The translations under genes were made by a program, and so were the position numbers. Source: Dactylorhiza incarnata (lineage: Eukaryota > Streptophyta > Magnoliopsida > Asparagales > Orchidaceae). From it: DNA of 64,000 nucleotides. The notes beneath the pieces were generated by a model that was not told the origin of the DNA, searched no databases, and saw nothing but the letters and a program-made list of their open reading frames with translations. Positions 32,689-44,410 of this stretch are shown here, one piece after another; the stretch's first letter is position 1, and every line of letters starts with the position of its first letter. The stretch lies in the NCBI GenBank assembly GCA_033032865.1, contig JAWHQI010000028.1:7831001-7895000 (forward strand). Direction: 5' to 3'.

Positions 32689-33990
32689 CTACACAAGAAA
32701 TGTTTTCATCAAATTTACATGAATAGATTCTTCAATCACTTTAGTACGTTTATTATAAACTCTATAGGCCTTGCTAGTTGAAGAGTAACCAATGAAAATT
32801 CCTTCATCACATTTTTCATCAAATTTGCCTAAGTTATCTTTTGTATTCAAAATAAAGCATTTACAACCAAAAACTTTAAAGTAAGATACATTTGGTTTTC
32901 TTTGAAAATTAATTTCATAAGGAGTTAATTGTAATGTAGGACGAATCATAACACGATTAATAATATAGCATGCAGTACTAACAGCTTCGGCCCAAAAATA
33001 TTTTGGTAATTTAAATTCACAAAGCATAGTACGTCCTAATTCTTGAAGTGTTCTATTTTTCCTCTCCACTACACCATTTTGCTGTGGTGTGCGAGGAGCA
33101 GAAAATTCGTGTTTTATCCCAAATTCATTACAATATGAAATAAATTTTTCATTATCAAACTCTCCTCCATGATCTGATCTAATGCATTTTACTTTTAAAT
33201 CAAGTTCATTTTGAATACGTGAAATTAGTTTTACAAATTCATCAAAAGCATCAGAATTTGAATTTAAAAACAATGTCCAACAAAATCTAGAATAATCATC
33301 AATAATAACAAACGTATATTTTCTACCTCGTAGACTTTGTGTAGTAATTGGACCAAACAAGTCCATATGTAATAAATGTAAAGGTCTAGTAGTAGAAATA
33401 ACATTTTTGCTTTTAAAAGATGATTTTGTAAACTTTCCTTTTTGGCATGGTGAACATAATGAAGAAAGCTTTCCATTCAAATTTGGCAAACCTTTTATTA
33501 TTTTATTTTTAGAAAGCTTTACTATGCGTTTGGCACTAGAATGTCCTAGTCTCCTATGCCATAATTCAAGTTCATCATTCTCTGAAATAAAACATTTAAG
33601 TGTAGAATGAGATAAATCCTGAAAAATGATTGTATAGACATTGTTTATTCTTGGTGCAGTAAGTACGATTTCGTTTATATTAGAATCAATAATTTTGCAA
33701 AGGTTTGAGCTAGAGTCAAATAAAACATTTAGATTTTTATCACATAGTTGACTAATAGAAATTAAATTATGTTTCAAACCTTTAACATATAAAACATTTG
33801 AAATTTTAAATTCTCCGTTACCTACTACTCCAATGCCTTTGACTTTACCCTTGCCATTATCTCCAAAAGTCACTGTTCCACCTTTCTTCATTTCCAGGCT
33901 AAGGAACTTTGATTTATCGCCCGTCATGTGTTTTGAACATCCAGAGTCCAAATACCACACGTCTTCCTTGTTCCTAGCCTGCACGCACAC
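32689..33990 (-). pseudogene. copia protease and integrase
   Basis: 433 codons. The protease begins with WYLDSGCSKHMTG (Asp of DSG near residue 16). The integrase zinc domain has WHRRLGH and CSPCQKGK. The catalytic core has MDLFGPI, IDDYSRFCW, RSDHGGEFDN and TPQQNGVVERKNRT, giving the D, D and E of the triad. The C-terminal GKFDEKCDEGIFIGYS box follows. After SIHVNLM the frame shifts, so the link to reverse transcriptase is lost. The protease matures the polyprotein and the integrase inserts the cDNA. This block itself looks intact, pointing to fairly recent insertion. Confidence 0.9.
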
Positions 33991-34383
33991 CTAAAAAGAT
34001 GATGAGAGTAAAGATCTGGTTACCCAAGTGGTCCCTCCCATGGTATAGGTGGATGCCTTAGGTACCCAGATTTGTTTAACATTAACTTTTCCTTTCTTCC
34101 AGCATGAGTCCGAGATGTGACCAAATCGATGACATTTGGTACATGCAATGAATAGTGAGGAACCATTCTTTAATGGTTTCTCTGGACTCTTGCTGGAGGA
34201 AACATCTTTATGTGTGGACTTAGAAAAATTTTCATTTTGAAAAACAGGTTTTCTGAACCTGGAGCTGTCGCTGGTTCCGACATCAACTGTCAGAAATTTC
34301 CGACAGCTTCCAGAGCTTCCAGAAACGTATCCTAGCCCAAATTTTGCTGTCCCATGGCATTGGTTGGCTAAAATCATATCCAT
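33991..34383 (-). pseudogene. gag-to-protease linker with zinc knuckle
   Basis: 130 codons in the same direction as protease, ending at TAA-type stop just before it. It contains a complete CCHC knuckle CTKCHRFGHISDSCW. The A-type dyad CTGTCAGAAATTTCCGACAG at 34287-34306 lies within this coding stretch. Confidence 0.75.
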
Positions 34384-34766
34384 AGATTTTTTCCAACCCC
34401 AAATTTTCCAATTGTCATGTTCAACTCATTTACTTTGGACTTTAAAATTGAATTTTCTTTTACTATCATGCCACATCTATTTGCAACATTTTTCTTATAA
34501 TTCTCTAATTGAGAATGAGAGGTTTTAACCACTTTTTCTAAGTCTTTTTTCTCTTTTCGAAGTTGATCAATTTTTTGATCGGACTTAGAAATAGTATTTT
34601 CAAGTTCTTTTATCCTTGTCGAAGAGTGATCACACTCTTGACAAATTTCCTTCTCGTTTCCAATAGATTTCAACTCATTTGATAACTTTTTATTTACTTT
34701 CAAAAGAACTTTATTTTCACATTTTAAGAAATCGATTTCCTTTAGGCTTTTGTCCAAAATTTGCAA
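34374..34766 (-). pseudogene. coiled-coil segment of copia gag
   Basis: 130 codons rich in Lys, Glu, Leu and Asn with heptad-like spacing (ELENTISKSDQKIDQLRKEK). No enzymatic motif. It overlaps the neighbours at frame changes, so gag was once one long frame. Coiled-coil extensions are seen in larger copia gag proteins. Confidence 0.7.
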
Positions 34767-35092
34767 GTTTTCATAAATTCAGAATATAAATCATCATAAG
34801 ATGGAGGAGTTACCTCAGTGTTGCTTTGGACACTGCAATCATCGTCAGATGACGCATTTTCTTTCCCCATCAAGCAGACATTTGCGTCCTCTTCCTCCTG
34901 TGTTGAGGAATCACTTTCTTCACCAAACGAAGAATCATCCCAAGTCTCTGCCTTTAACACTTTCTTCTTGTAACTTTTATCGTGCCTCTTTGCTTTTTGC
35001 TCTTTCAGATACTTTGGGAACTTGCTTCTGATATGACCAATCTTCTTGCAATGGTAGCACTCTGGTAGCGGACGCTCCTCTTCATTCTCCAT
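34742..35092 (-). pseudogene. copia gag zinc-knuckle region, last Cys lost
   Basis: The knuckle reads CYHCKKIGHIRSKF: the first two Cys and the His are present but the fourth ligand is Phe. An acidic Ser/Glu-rich tail follows. Between this ORF and gag N-terminus (35093-35504) gag-like sequence continues in broken frames. Confidence 0.75.
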
Positions 35093-35504
35093 TTCTCCTT
35101 TGCCTTTTTGGTAGGCAAAATCATTTTTTTTGAAAAATCATTTAAATGAATTTCTCCTCTCCGGATTTCTCATAAACTTCTTAAAGTTCCTCACAAACAG
35201 TCCTTCTTCATCTTCCTCACTTTCTTCAGTCTCACTTTCAATTTCCTTTTTAGATTTCTACGCCAAGCTCTTATTTTTGGGCTCCAAATTGTACTCTTGG
35301 CTTTAAATCTTCAACTCCACTTCATGGGTTTTTAGATTCCCAATGAGACTCTCCAATTGTAAGGTCTTAAGATCATGTGACTCAGAAATTGCAGTCACTT
35401 TAGGATTGAACTTCGGGGGAAGTGATCTTAAGATTTTTCCTTACTAAATCTCCATTGGAGAAAACCTTACCCAGCACCTTTGAATCGTTCATGATTTTAG
35501 TGAA

Positions 35505-36008
35505 TCATGTGTACATTGTATCAATTTCTTCATCCACCTCCATTTTGAATCTTTCGAATTCCGACTCCAGTTGAAATAACTTTGAATCCTTTAGCTGCGA
35601 AGTACCTTCATGAGTGATTTCTAAAAGATTCCAAATTTCAAATGCAGTATTACAAGCACAAACTCTATTAAATTCAGTGCGATCTAGTGCGCAAAATAAA
35701 GCATTCATGGCTTTTGCATTGTTCTTACATTTTAATTTATCATTGTCATCCCACTTGTCTTTGGGTTTGTCCATAGTTACATCTCCTACAACAAATGTTG
35801 GGGAAGTATAACTCGTCTCGACCATATTCCAAACTTCCATGTCGAGAGCTATTAGAAAACACCGCATTCGGGTTTTCCAATAGTTATAGTCTGTACCTGT
35901 AAAAAGTGGCGGCCTACTAATTCCTTGCCCCTCAACAAGCGCGTGATCGTTGTGCGCCATTACTCCCAGTGGTAAAACCGTTTTGGAGTAACCTGGCTCT
36001 GATGCCAC
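35505..36008 (-). pseudogene. copia gag N-terminal domain (DUF4219/UBN2 type)
   Basis: The frame opens directly at the primer-binding site and includes GTDYNYWKTRMRCFL, AMNALFCALDRTEFNRV, EIWNLLEITHEGTSQLKDSKL and a stop after EEIDTMYT. The true start is probably MAHNDHALVEGQG, at about residue 17. Capsid-like, as in other copia gags. Confidence 0.8.
35991..36007 (-). promoter_or_regulatory. primer-binding site of the copia element
   Basis: Minus strand TGGCATCAGAGCCAGGT. It differs from the initiator tRNA-Met site at one early base (C for T). Confidence 0.85.
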
Positions 36009-36009
36009 G

Positions 36010-37181
36010 TGTTGGATCTTGTGGCGCCCTTATAGAGGGGGGGGGGGGTGAATAAGGGCCTTTTTAATTTAAGATTTTTACTTAAGAATTTTTTAAAAAC
36101 AAATTTTGCTTTTCTAAAAATCACTTATAAAAATTTTCAAACTATGAAAATTTTAAATTAATTCAAACACAAATTCCTAAGTTAAAGATTAATCAACCAA
36201 ATTTGCAATTGAAGAAGAAGTCATAATTTTAATCATGAAAAGTCACATACAATAAAAATGATCTTTACAATGCTTAAGATCAAGGCACAAATATGAAAAA
36301 GAACTTTTACAATTTGAGTTTACCAATCCTTCTCCCAAGGATCGGAAGGCTATCACTTGTCTCTCCCTAGACCAAGCCCAAGACTATCTTCTAGATCTTC
36401 CCAAGATCTAGACGTAGCACACAAGGCCACGATTTCCTACCAAGCCACGCAAGGACTTGGACGCTCCGCACAAGCAAGCGATTTTCCCCTAAGCCACGCA
36501 AGGACTTAGACGTCACGCACAAGGAGACGATTTCCCTACCAATACAAATTGAAATGTATATAAATGAAAATACAAAATGAAAAGAAGAACTCCCTAGAAA
36601 TTCAAATCTCTGAAAGGAAGGTTGAAGCCTCGAGATGATCGTTGATGTAGAAGCGCGTCCAATCTCATCTTCAATCTCAAACCTTCTAAGCACAATTGAG
36701 AGTTGATGAGGTTCTGGAGCGCTCTGGTTTGTATGCACTCAGGAAAGAACTTGGAATTCTCAAAGCTTGGTATGCACGAACAAAACGAACCACTTTATAG
36801 ATTTTCACTGTCGCCTGGGCGACATCGCTGTCAGAATTCCGACAGCGTCAAACTGCCGTTCGTCATGCTGTCGTGCGAGCTATTGCGGTAACTTCTGGCC
36901 TGTCGCCTGGGTGACATCGCTGTCGGAATTCCGACAGCGCCAAACTACTGCTCATCGTGCTGCCGTGCGGTTAGTTGCTGTAACTTCTGTCCTGTCGCCT
37001 GGGCGACAGTAGATGTCGGAAATTTCCGACATCGAAATTCTTCATACAGTCAAATTGAGCTCCAGCAGAATTGTGAACATCTCATACCTGTTACCTGCAC
37101 ACCATCAATAAAAGTAGAATCAAATACAAACGGGATTTTGATATTATCAAACCGGAAGAGTGCGAAACGCATGCTCCAACA
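36010..37181 (-). repeat. 5' LTR of the copia element
   Basis: Close to 26351-27514 throughout. Dyad pairs at 36809-36845, 36901-36937 and 36993-37031. A run of 12 G near the left edge (36036-36047) is longer than in the other LTR. Confidence 0.9.
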
Positions 37182-37911
37182 TTTCCGACGAGTCTTCGTG
37201 CTTCGGTTGTAATCTTACCTCCTCCTTATTATTTTTGCTGATTCTATTTGATGCGTGTGGTTGTATGTTTCTATATGAATGATGTCCATAAACCCTAAAT
37301 ATTTATTAGTGTAAATTTCTATGGTTTTGTGGTTATGTTTGTGGTTTATGTGATTTGAGGAGCGCCCCATTCCATCCTCCATCCCACCGTCACGTTCGTG
37401 TGCCGCACTAGCAATTGCTAGTGGCGTGCATGTCGACGAGGTGCTTGCGACCCTCATTCCGTAAGACTACTCGTCCATCCGCCTTGTGAAGCGTGTCATA
37501 GCGGCCCATGTAATCCATTCGCCTAACGAAGCAGTGCGCTCAAGGCCTGCACAGTTCAATTCCGCTTGCCTACTCGTCCATCCGCCCTTGCGAAGTAGAG
37601 CGCTCAAGGCCTGCCTAGTCTCCATCCCGCCAAGCGAAGCATTGCATAGCGACATTGCATAGGAGTAGTTGTAGTATTTTCTCTTTATTTTCACAAACCA
37701 AATCACCCCCTTTCGCACCCATCCAACCTAAAGGACTTCAATCTCAAGTCCTTCCTCGATAGTTAACTCCACCTTACTGTGTTCCTTCGAGATCGATACT
37801 TGGGGATTCACTCCCACATTTTATATTACTTGAACGATCGGTACACTGCCGTTTCGTGTCACAGTCTTGCTACCGCCTATAGCGGTGTGCTAAGATTTGC
37901 GCATCAGACGG

Positions 37912-38516
37912 TAACTGAAAACCGAGCTCGGACGAGGCGTGACAACCCTACGATTCCGGCCGTGAATCTTCAGCGAGTCTTCGAGCTTGGGTTTACACTT
38001 TCCCCTTTGTTTTGCTGTAGTTATTTCTTGTGGATGTATTTGTGTTAAGAATGATGATCATAAACCCTTTGTTAGTGTTAATGTAATTTCATGTTTGTGA
38101 AATCTATTGTGGTTTATGTGAGTTGAGGAGCGCCCCATTCCACCATCCACTCCATCGCTACGTTGTGTGTCGCACTAGCAATTGCTAGTTGCGTGCTTAG
38201 TGACGAGGTGAGTACGACCCTCACTCCACCGGTTACGAATCATCCATCCGCAAGCCTTCTCGTTCATTCGCAAGCCTACTCGTCCATCCACCAAGCGACG
38301 CGGTGATTGCGACCCGCATAGTTAGTTTAGCTTTCTTTTATTTCGTCTCCCAAAACAAATCAAAACCCTTTGTTAAAACCATATAAATCTTTATAATTGA
38401 TTTCCCTAACGAGAAAATCATACACCCCAACTTACAGTCCTTTGAGAATGATATTCGGGGAGTCTCTCCCAACTTTTATTACTTGTACGACCGGTACACT
38501 TGCCGTAAGCGTGTCA
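37912..38516 (+). repeat. 5' LTR of the Athila-like element, second part
   Basis: Continues 24402-25353 after the nested insertion and ends GCGTGTCA. Homologous to 43800-44405. Confidence 0.88.
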
Positions 38517-38522
38517 ACTTTT

Positions 38523-38542
38523 TGTCTCCGCTGTCGGGGACT
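38523..38542 (+). promoter_or_regulatory. decayed primer-binding site of the Athila-like element
   Basis: TGTCTCCGCTGTCGGGGACT, six bases inside the LTR; several changes from the tRNA-Asp-type site. Confidence 0.6.
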
Positions 38543-38627
38543 GCATCGTTGTGTGAATTTTCCTCTTCCAGGAAATTATTATAAAGATTCATTATTTTTG
38601 ATTTTTTCGTGTTTGTTGTATAAGTTT

Positions 38628-39981
38628 ATGCAGGGGCAAGGCCCTGGTGATTTAGTAGCATTCGATCCAGAAATAGAGCGGAAGCTATGTGCGCGTCGTC
38701 GTGCTGCTGCCGCTATGTATGTTAATGCTAACAGAAATAGAGTTAACCCCGGGGGAGAGAATGAACCAGTTGTTGGTCAAGCGCTTGATGAAAATGAAGT
38801 GTCCCGGCCTAGGCCCAGAACAATGCGAGACTACACCACTCCCACTGTTGGGAGTGTGTATCCCAGTTTTGGCCCAGCCATCACAAATAATCAATTCGAG
38901 ATAAAGCCAGCTATCCTAAATATAATCTGAAACACTGCCCAGTTTTCCCATCTTCACTTAAATGAGTTTTTAGAAATATGCGGAACATTCCGGTATGCCG
39001 GCCTAGCTGTCGACACTGTAAAATTAAGATTATTCCCGTTCTCCCTCCGTGATAAAGCTAAGGCATGTCTTCACACTATTCCACCGGGCACAGCAACCAT
39101 ATGGGAGTTGCTTTCATCCAAATTTCTGGCGAAGTTCCACCCAGTGGACAAAATCGTGAACATGAAGCGAGAGATTGCAACCTTCCGTCAACATGATCAG
39201 GAGACCCTTACAGAAGCTTAGGAAAGATTTATGGAACTCCTCCGGAAGTATCCTCATCATGAGTTGCAGCCCTAAAATCTCATGGAATATTTCTACTTTG
39301 CAATAGAGCCTAACTATAGGGCCATGATTGATGCTGCTGCCGGTGGAATTCTGCTAAATCACACACCTGACGAAGCATTGCGGATCTTGCAGGACACCGC
39401 TACTCATAGCTCGTTTTGGACAACAGGGTGGAACACTCCACGGAATGCAAGAGGATTATTTGAAGTAAACACTTCTGGTCCACCAGCGGAGGCAGCACCG
39501 TCACCATATGAGAGCATAACATTGCTGAAGAGGCCTGCCCTCTCTCCGGCTCCGGTGATGGCCATTTCATGTCAAGGGTGAGAGAACCCCGGACATCACA
39601 CCTATGAATGCCCCACAAGTGAAATCTCCTCTGATTTTTCTAATCTAAATGTGGAGAAAAATGTTAACTATATTAACAATCAAAACCGCGCAACACCTTT
39701 TTCTAACACATAATTCGGGTGTGAGAAATAATCCAAACTTCTCTTGGAGCCAAAACACTCCAGGCCAACGATGGCAACCGGGTCAGCATCAATTTGATTC
39801 TCAAGCATCCGGAAGCCAACCGAGGCCGCCTCCACCCGGTTATAATCAAGGTGCTCCGGTGCATAGAAAAAGTGCTTTAGAAGAAATGATGGAAAAGTTT
39901 GTTGACGTGTCCCAATCTAGTATGGCCAATCAAACTGCTTCGATGAGGAACTTAGAAATACAATTGGGCCAATTGGCTTAA
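38628..39981 (+). pseudogene. Athila-like gag, several stops
   Basis: From ATG 38628 a gag frame runs with in-frame stops near 38928, 39220, 39274 and 39580. Capsid motifs are readable: FRYAGLAVDTVKLRLFPFSL, MKREIATFRQHDQETLTEA, RFMELLRKYPHHELQP and AMIDAAAGGILLNHTPDEAL. The zinc knuckle reads CQG, then TGA, then ENPGHHTYEC, so its second Cys codon has become a stop. The C-terminal part (39649-39981) is Gln/Pro-rich, ending in SMRNLEIQLGQLA. Typical of Athila/Tat-clade gag. Confidence 0.8.
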
Positions 39982-40476
39982 GTGCTTTCTGAGCGGACTC
40001 AAGGTGCTCTCCCCAGCACAACGAAAAAGAATCCCCGTGAGCAGGGAAAGAGCCTAATCGAGTCGGATGGTTGCCATGAGGGCGACTTGATAGTGAAATG
40101 TGAGATCAATAATGATGAAACCACCGCTCTTTGCGACACTGGATCGTCGCGCAACGTTCTTGCATTACAAGACATTGAAAAACTGAACCTAAAAATCAAT
40201 GTTGATGATTTGACATTGCTTGTCCTTGCTAATTGAACGGTGGTCGAAACGGAGGGAGAGATTAAGGATGTTAAGGTCATTGTAGATGGAACTTTGGTTA
40301 TCACAAACTTTCAAGTTTTGGGCCCCATGGAAAACAATTCCATGCTTATTTTGGGTGTCCCATTTTTGAAGGAGAGTGGTGCCACCCTTCACATTGCTAA
40401 GGGGTGTGTCACCTTGTCACCCAATGTGACACACCACACTTTTTCATCTACAATGACCAATGATATCAATTTTTAG
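39982..40476 (+). pseudogene. gypsy aspartic protease
   Basis: Follows gag in the same frame after one stop. The active-site region reads ALCDTGSSRNVLAL near 40135; a stop interrupts after LLVLAN (40234-40236). The second half holds MLILGVPFLKESGATLHI, the conserved ILGxPFL element. It cleaves the gag-pol polyprotein. No reverse transcriptase follows. Confidence 0.78.
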
Positions 40477-42836
40477 CCTGTCATTTCTGATGAATTTGTT
40501 AGTGAGTTGAATGCAGATGTGGAGAAACAGAGAAATAAGACAAATGCTGAGTCAGAGGAGGAAGAAGAGGAGATAGTAAAGAAATACAAGATGGATGAAG
40601 AGAATGCTGAAAACGAAGGTGGCGAGGCCGCGAAGTTAGAAGTTACTGCGGCCAGCATGGCCGAAAAATCTTTAAACAATTTTATTAAATCAGGAGTGAA
40701 CTGTAAACAATTAAAATAGGTTCGTTGGGCGGATCTGTCACCCGTAGTGGGTGAAGAAATGAAGCCCCTGGCTGCTCCGAGACTGCTCGACACTGATTTT
40801 GATAGAGCACATATTGCTCGTTGGTGCTCTCCTACTGTGGAGAAATTGAAACAGAAAAATTTATTGCGCTCGACGCACTTTGCCGCCCTCCGACACAAGA
40901 AGGAAGAGGTTATGGGCAAGGGAGAGACATCTCCATTGAGCCCTAAAGCCTATACCTCCTTCCCATCTCGTGTGGCTGGGGAGAATCATCACAAATTAGC
41001 ATATAGCTGATTCGTGATGGAGTCTCCGGACTTGTGTTCTGCTATTTTAGTTTTCTTTATTCTATTTCTTTAGTTGTTCTTGTGTGTTTCTTTTGGTAAT
41101 TTATTGGACAATTGCTAGAACTCTCTTTTTATAATGCTAATACAGGTATTTGGTCCACCTTAAGGACGGTAAACAAAAGGGCTTATGGGAGACGACCCAA
41201 TTTTGCTATTTTGTTTTTGTTTCTGCATATGTTGGAGATTCTATTTTTGTAGGAGTGGCGACTTTGGTGGCAGACATATAGAGCCGAGTTTGCAGTTTAA
41301 CGCCAATCTTCTGGTATGCTCATTTCTGAGCATGGGGTAACCTCTCCTCCTACCTCATTTTATAATTGTTAGTATTACATTCTGCGATGCTTAGATTTAA
41401 GTCTGGGGGAGAGTAGATGGTCGTTACCCACATGCACGTGCACATGACACAGCATATTAGAAGTTAAAATTTATTTCAATCATTTATTTATTTGTTCATT
41501 TTCAGCGCACACCACAACACCCAATAGAGAGCGCACTAAATCGTAGGCGCGTAACGATTTTAACTCGTTTCTTTTGTGTGATTCGGAAAATCATTGTGCT
41601 GGCTTAGGATTGTGAGACGGAGTAAAATATTGACTCCCGTAGTGCTCTAGTCGATTACTCGCGTCTTGCATGGAATTGTGTGTAGAATAAATTTTTCTTT
41701 ATGCTTATAGTTTTGTAATTTTTCTATGTGCGTAAAAATTGTTTATTCTACTAAAAAGTGGTGAATCCGGTGTAGATCCGACGATAGCGTAGGGATGTGT
41801 GTAGACGGTTGCTTGGTTCGTATTGCTCGAGTCGGAAGGAAGAATTGTCTTTTTCAGTGGCTAAGAACTTGCCCTAAGCGACTCTTGAAGCATTGGTATA
41901 AGTTAGTTCAGTGCGTGAGCGTGAGGTAGACCTTCATTTTGGCCAGGTTGAGCTTTGTGTACCGATCCTATCATAATCCTTGCTAGCCCCTTTGTGCCTA
42001 CCTTGTCTCTTGATTCAGCTCCACCTTCATTTCATCAAAGCCAAAAGCTAATCCTAGTCGCACACCCAAACCCAAGCTTTATTGATCTATAAATTTCAGT
42101 TTTTGGGGTGTTGATGAAATGATTTATTATGAAAAATGGGGATGTGGCTCATTTATATTTATTTTGCTGAAAATGGATGAAAATAATGAAAGAGAAAATA
42201 AGAAAAAGAAAAGAGAAAAAGAAGAAGAAAATTTGAAAGAAAAGCTTAATTGAAATATGTTTGAGATTTGTATTTTGGGGTAGGCAGTGCACACACCCAT
42301 GTTGTCAAGTTCAAGTCTGGGGGTATGGTGCACCAACGCTTTTAGTGGCTGCTTGGTTAGCTCTTTTGCATGAGCTCATTTGGGTTAGGTGCATAAGCCT
42401 TCAAGTTTATCATTGTAAATCCTACCGCAACCCAAGCCCCGTATCTATCCTAAAGTCCTACTGACTCACGCAATGAACCGAACTAGCGTCTTGAAGAAAG
42501 TGTGACCGGGTGAGCTTATGGTCACCGACATTGATGGATTTCAATGGAGGTTGTTCCGAGTACCGATCTTGATCAATATCGCCTCAGCGATCAGTTTACT
42601 TTCTTCCTACGCATGGCCAGACGATTCACCGAGATTCAACTTTTGAGTAGAAATAATATATAATTACGCCCATAGATTTTTACAAACTATTTTGTATAAT
42701 TAAAAATTCCCTCTATTGCATTTCTATGCGCGTGAGTATGCGACTTCACTTGGTACTCCACATTTGCAATTACTAAGCCAACTAACATTGTTCTCGTCCG
42801 CCTGAGGGATAGGTTACTCGGGACGAGCAAATGGTT
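40477..42836 (+). other. gag-pol remnant and non-coding tail of the Athila-like element
   Basis: 40500-41010 encodes a charged acidic stretch and an ARWCSPTVEKLK segment in broken frames, probably a protease/pol linker. From 41011 on there is no coding. 41141-41340 resembles the LARD tail at 10410-10640 (inverted). 42100-42250 is rich in GAAAA/GAAGA. No pol domains. Confidence 0.6.
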
Positions 42837-42849
42837 AAGTCTGGGGGTG
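42837..42849 (+). promoter_or_regulatory. polypurine tract of the Athila-like element
   Basis: AAGTCTGGGGGTG next to the 3' LTR, identical to that of the LARD-type element. Confidence 0.8.
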
Positions 42850-44405
42850 TGATGTGTCCAATATATACACTATTTTATGGACTCATCCGGGTTAGTTTTC
42901 ACTCATGTGCACTTCATTCTCAAGCTATAATCGCTTGTATTTCACTTGTATTCACTTTCACGCTATGTGCAATGTTTAGGCCCATTTTGGTGTGCAATTG
43001 CACTCCATGTCGTTGGGGGTAAGCACATGGTGCTCCCCAACCCTTTTCCTATATTTGGATTGAGATGGAGGGGTATTCCCAGCTGTGTGATTCCTGTGTT
43101 TATTGTTGTGCATGTGGATGGTTCATCCAATTTTGCACAACTTTCATGTCTGCATGAATCGCACGGTCGTGCGTTTCCTTGACGCACGATTGCTCCGATC
43201 GTGCGCGGTCATCTGTGGTTCAAAACGGTGATCTGGATTTGCTCATGCGTTTTTTCACGCACGGTTGGTTTTGCCCGTGCGTGAGTAAAATCGCACGAGC
43301 TCCTCTGGTGAGCTAAAATTCTGGCTTTCAGAATTTGCCCGTGTGTTTTTACGCACGGCCGGCTTCGACTGTGCGTGAGTAAAATGCACGGGCGCTCTGC
43401 TTCGTCTCCCTAGACTTTCTGCTTCATTATTAACGCATGGTCCACGCACGGTCGTGCGTTCGATCGTGCGTGACCATTTTTTGGGCTGTTTACTATAAAA
43501 GCCGCATGATTCGCCCTTTTTCGGAGAGACAGTCTGAACCCGCCATTTTCCACTCCAGCTCTGCCATTTTCATCGCTCCGCCACCGCCCACTATAGGAGA
43601 AGCTCTGGCCATCATTTTCCTGCAAATCCAACGCTAAAACTTCCTCCTCGTCCTCCTCCATCATCCTCGAGCTCAAAAGCTCCATTCCAAGATCATTTCT
43701 GCTGCGTTCAAGGGTTCTCCGGCGAGAGCTAGCTTGAACTATTTCACGAAGAAGACGGGTAACGTGGAGGAAGGTGACGACTCCTCTGAACCCCGGATGG
43801 TAACTGAAGGCCGAGCTCGGACGAGGCGTGACAACCCTACTATTCCGGCCGTGAATCTTCAGTGAGTCTTCGATCTTGGGTTTACTCTTTCCCCTTTGTT
43901 TTGCTGCAGTTATTTCTTGTGGATGTATTTGTGTTAAGAATGATGATCATAAACCCTTTGTTAGTGTTAATGTAATTTCATGTTTGTGAAATCTATTGTG
44001 GTTTATGTGAGTTGAGGAGCGCCCCATTCCACCATCCACTCCATCGCTACGTTGTGTGTCGCACTAGCAATTGCTATTTGCATGCTTAGTGACGAGGTGC
44101 TTACGACCCTCACTCCGCCGGTTACGAATCATCCATCCACAAGCCTTCTCGTTCATTTGCAAGCCTACTCGTCCACCCACCAAGCGACGCGGTGATTGCG
44201 ACCCGCATAGTTATTTTAGCTTTCTTTTATTTCGTCTTCCAAAACAAATCAAAACCCCCTTTTAAAATAATGGAAATCTTTATAATTGATTTCCCTAATG
44301 AGAAAATCATACACCCCAACTTGCAGTCCTTTGAGAATGATATTCGGGGAGTCTCTCTCAACTTTTATTACTTGTACGACCAGTACACTTGCCGTAAGCA
44401 TGCCA
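42850..44405 (+). repeat. 3' LTR of the Athila-like element
   Basis: 1556 bp, TGATGTGTCC...GCATGCCA. TATAAAA at 43494-43500, preceded by GTGCGT/ACGCAC dyads (43150-43470). Confidence 0.9.
43494..43500 (+). promoter_or_regulatory. TATA box of the Athila-like 3' LTR
   Basis: TATAAAA followed by GCCGCATGATTCGCCC; the 5' copy has AATAAAAGCC at the same place. Confidence 0.55.
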
Positions 44406-44410
44406 CCCAC

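Larger units (their letters stand above)
26351..37181 (-). mobile_element. Ty1/copia element with gag-pol and an antisense ORF
   Basis: LTRs 26351-27514 (1164 bp) and 36010-37181 (1172 bp), exact TSD TTTCC (26346-26350, 37182-37186). The 5' LTR is on the right. Its primer-binding site reads TGGCATCAGAGCCAGGT on the minus strand, two bases from the LTR. The purine tract ATCAAAAGGGGGAGAT adjoins the left LTR. Minus-strand genes in order: gag, knuckles, protease, integrase, reverse transcriptase, RNase H, with several frame breaks. Between RNase H and the 3' LTR lie 3.3 kb with an ORF on the opposite strand. The left LTR starts TATTGG where the right has TGTTGG, a terminal mutation. Its insertion split the gypsy solo LTR. 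Confidence 0.92.
25354..37906 (+). mobile_element. solo LTR of a related gypsy family, split by a copia element
   Basis: The LTR starts TGATGAGTCCC and ends GCGCATCA. It is flanked by an exact TSD GACGG (25349-25353, 37907-37911). Excluding the copia insertion its two parts (25354-26350, 37187-37906) total 1717 bp. No internal region or second LTR exists, so it is a recombination product. A TATATAAG box lies at 25986-25993, preceded by dyads such as CGTGCGTTTTGACGCACG-like words. Confidence 0.85.
24402..44405 (+). mobile_element. Athila-like Ty3/gypsy element interrupted by nested insertions
   Basis: An exact TSD CCCAC (24397-24401, 44406-44410) bounds it. The 5' LTR is split: 24402-25353 and 37912-38516, together 1557 bp. 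The 3' LTR is 42850-44405, 1556 bp. Inside are the primer-binding site (38523-38542), decayed gag and protease (38628-40476) and a long non-coding tail, with AAGTCTGGGGGTG next to the 3' LTR. Reverse transcriptase, RNase H and integrase are not present. The 12.5-kb block between the two 5' LTR parts is a later solo-LTR insertion, which itself carries a copia element. Confidence 0.9.

Noticed and set aside
40507..41010. Separate host genes in charged frames after the gypsy protease
   Set aside because: They follow the gag-protease frame directly and fit a decayed polyprotein linker.
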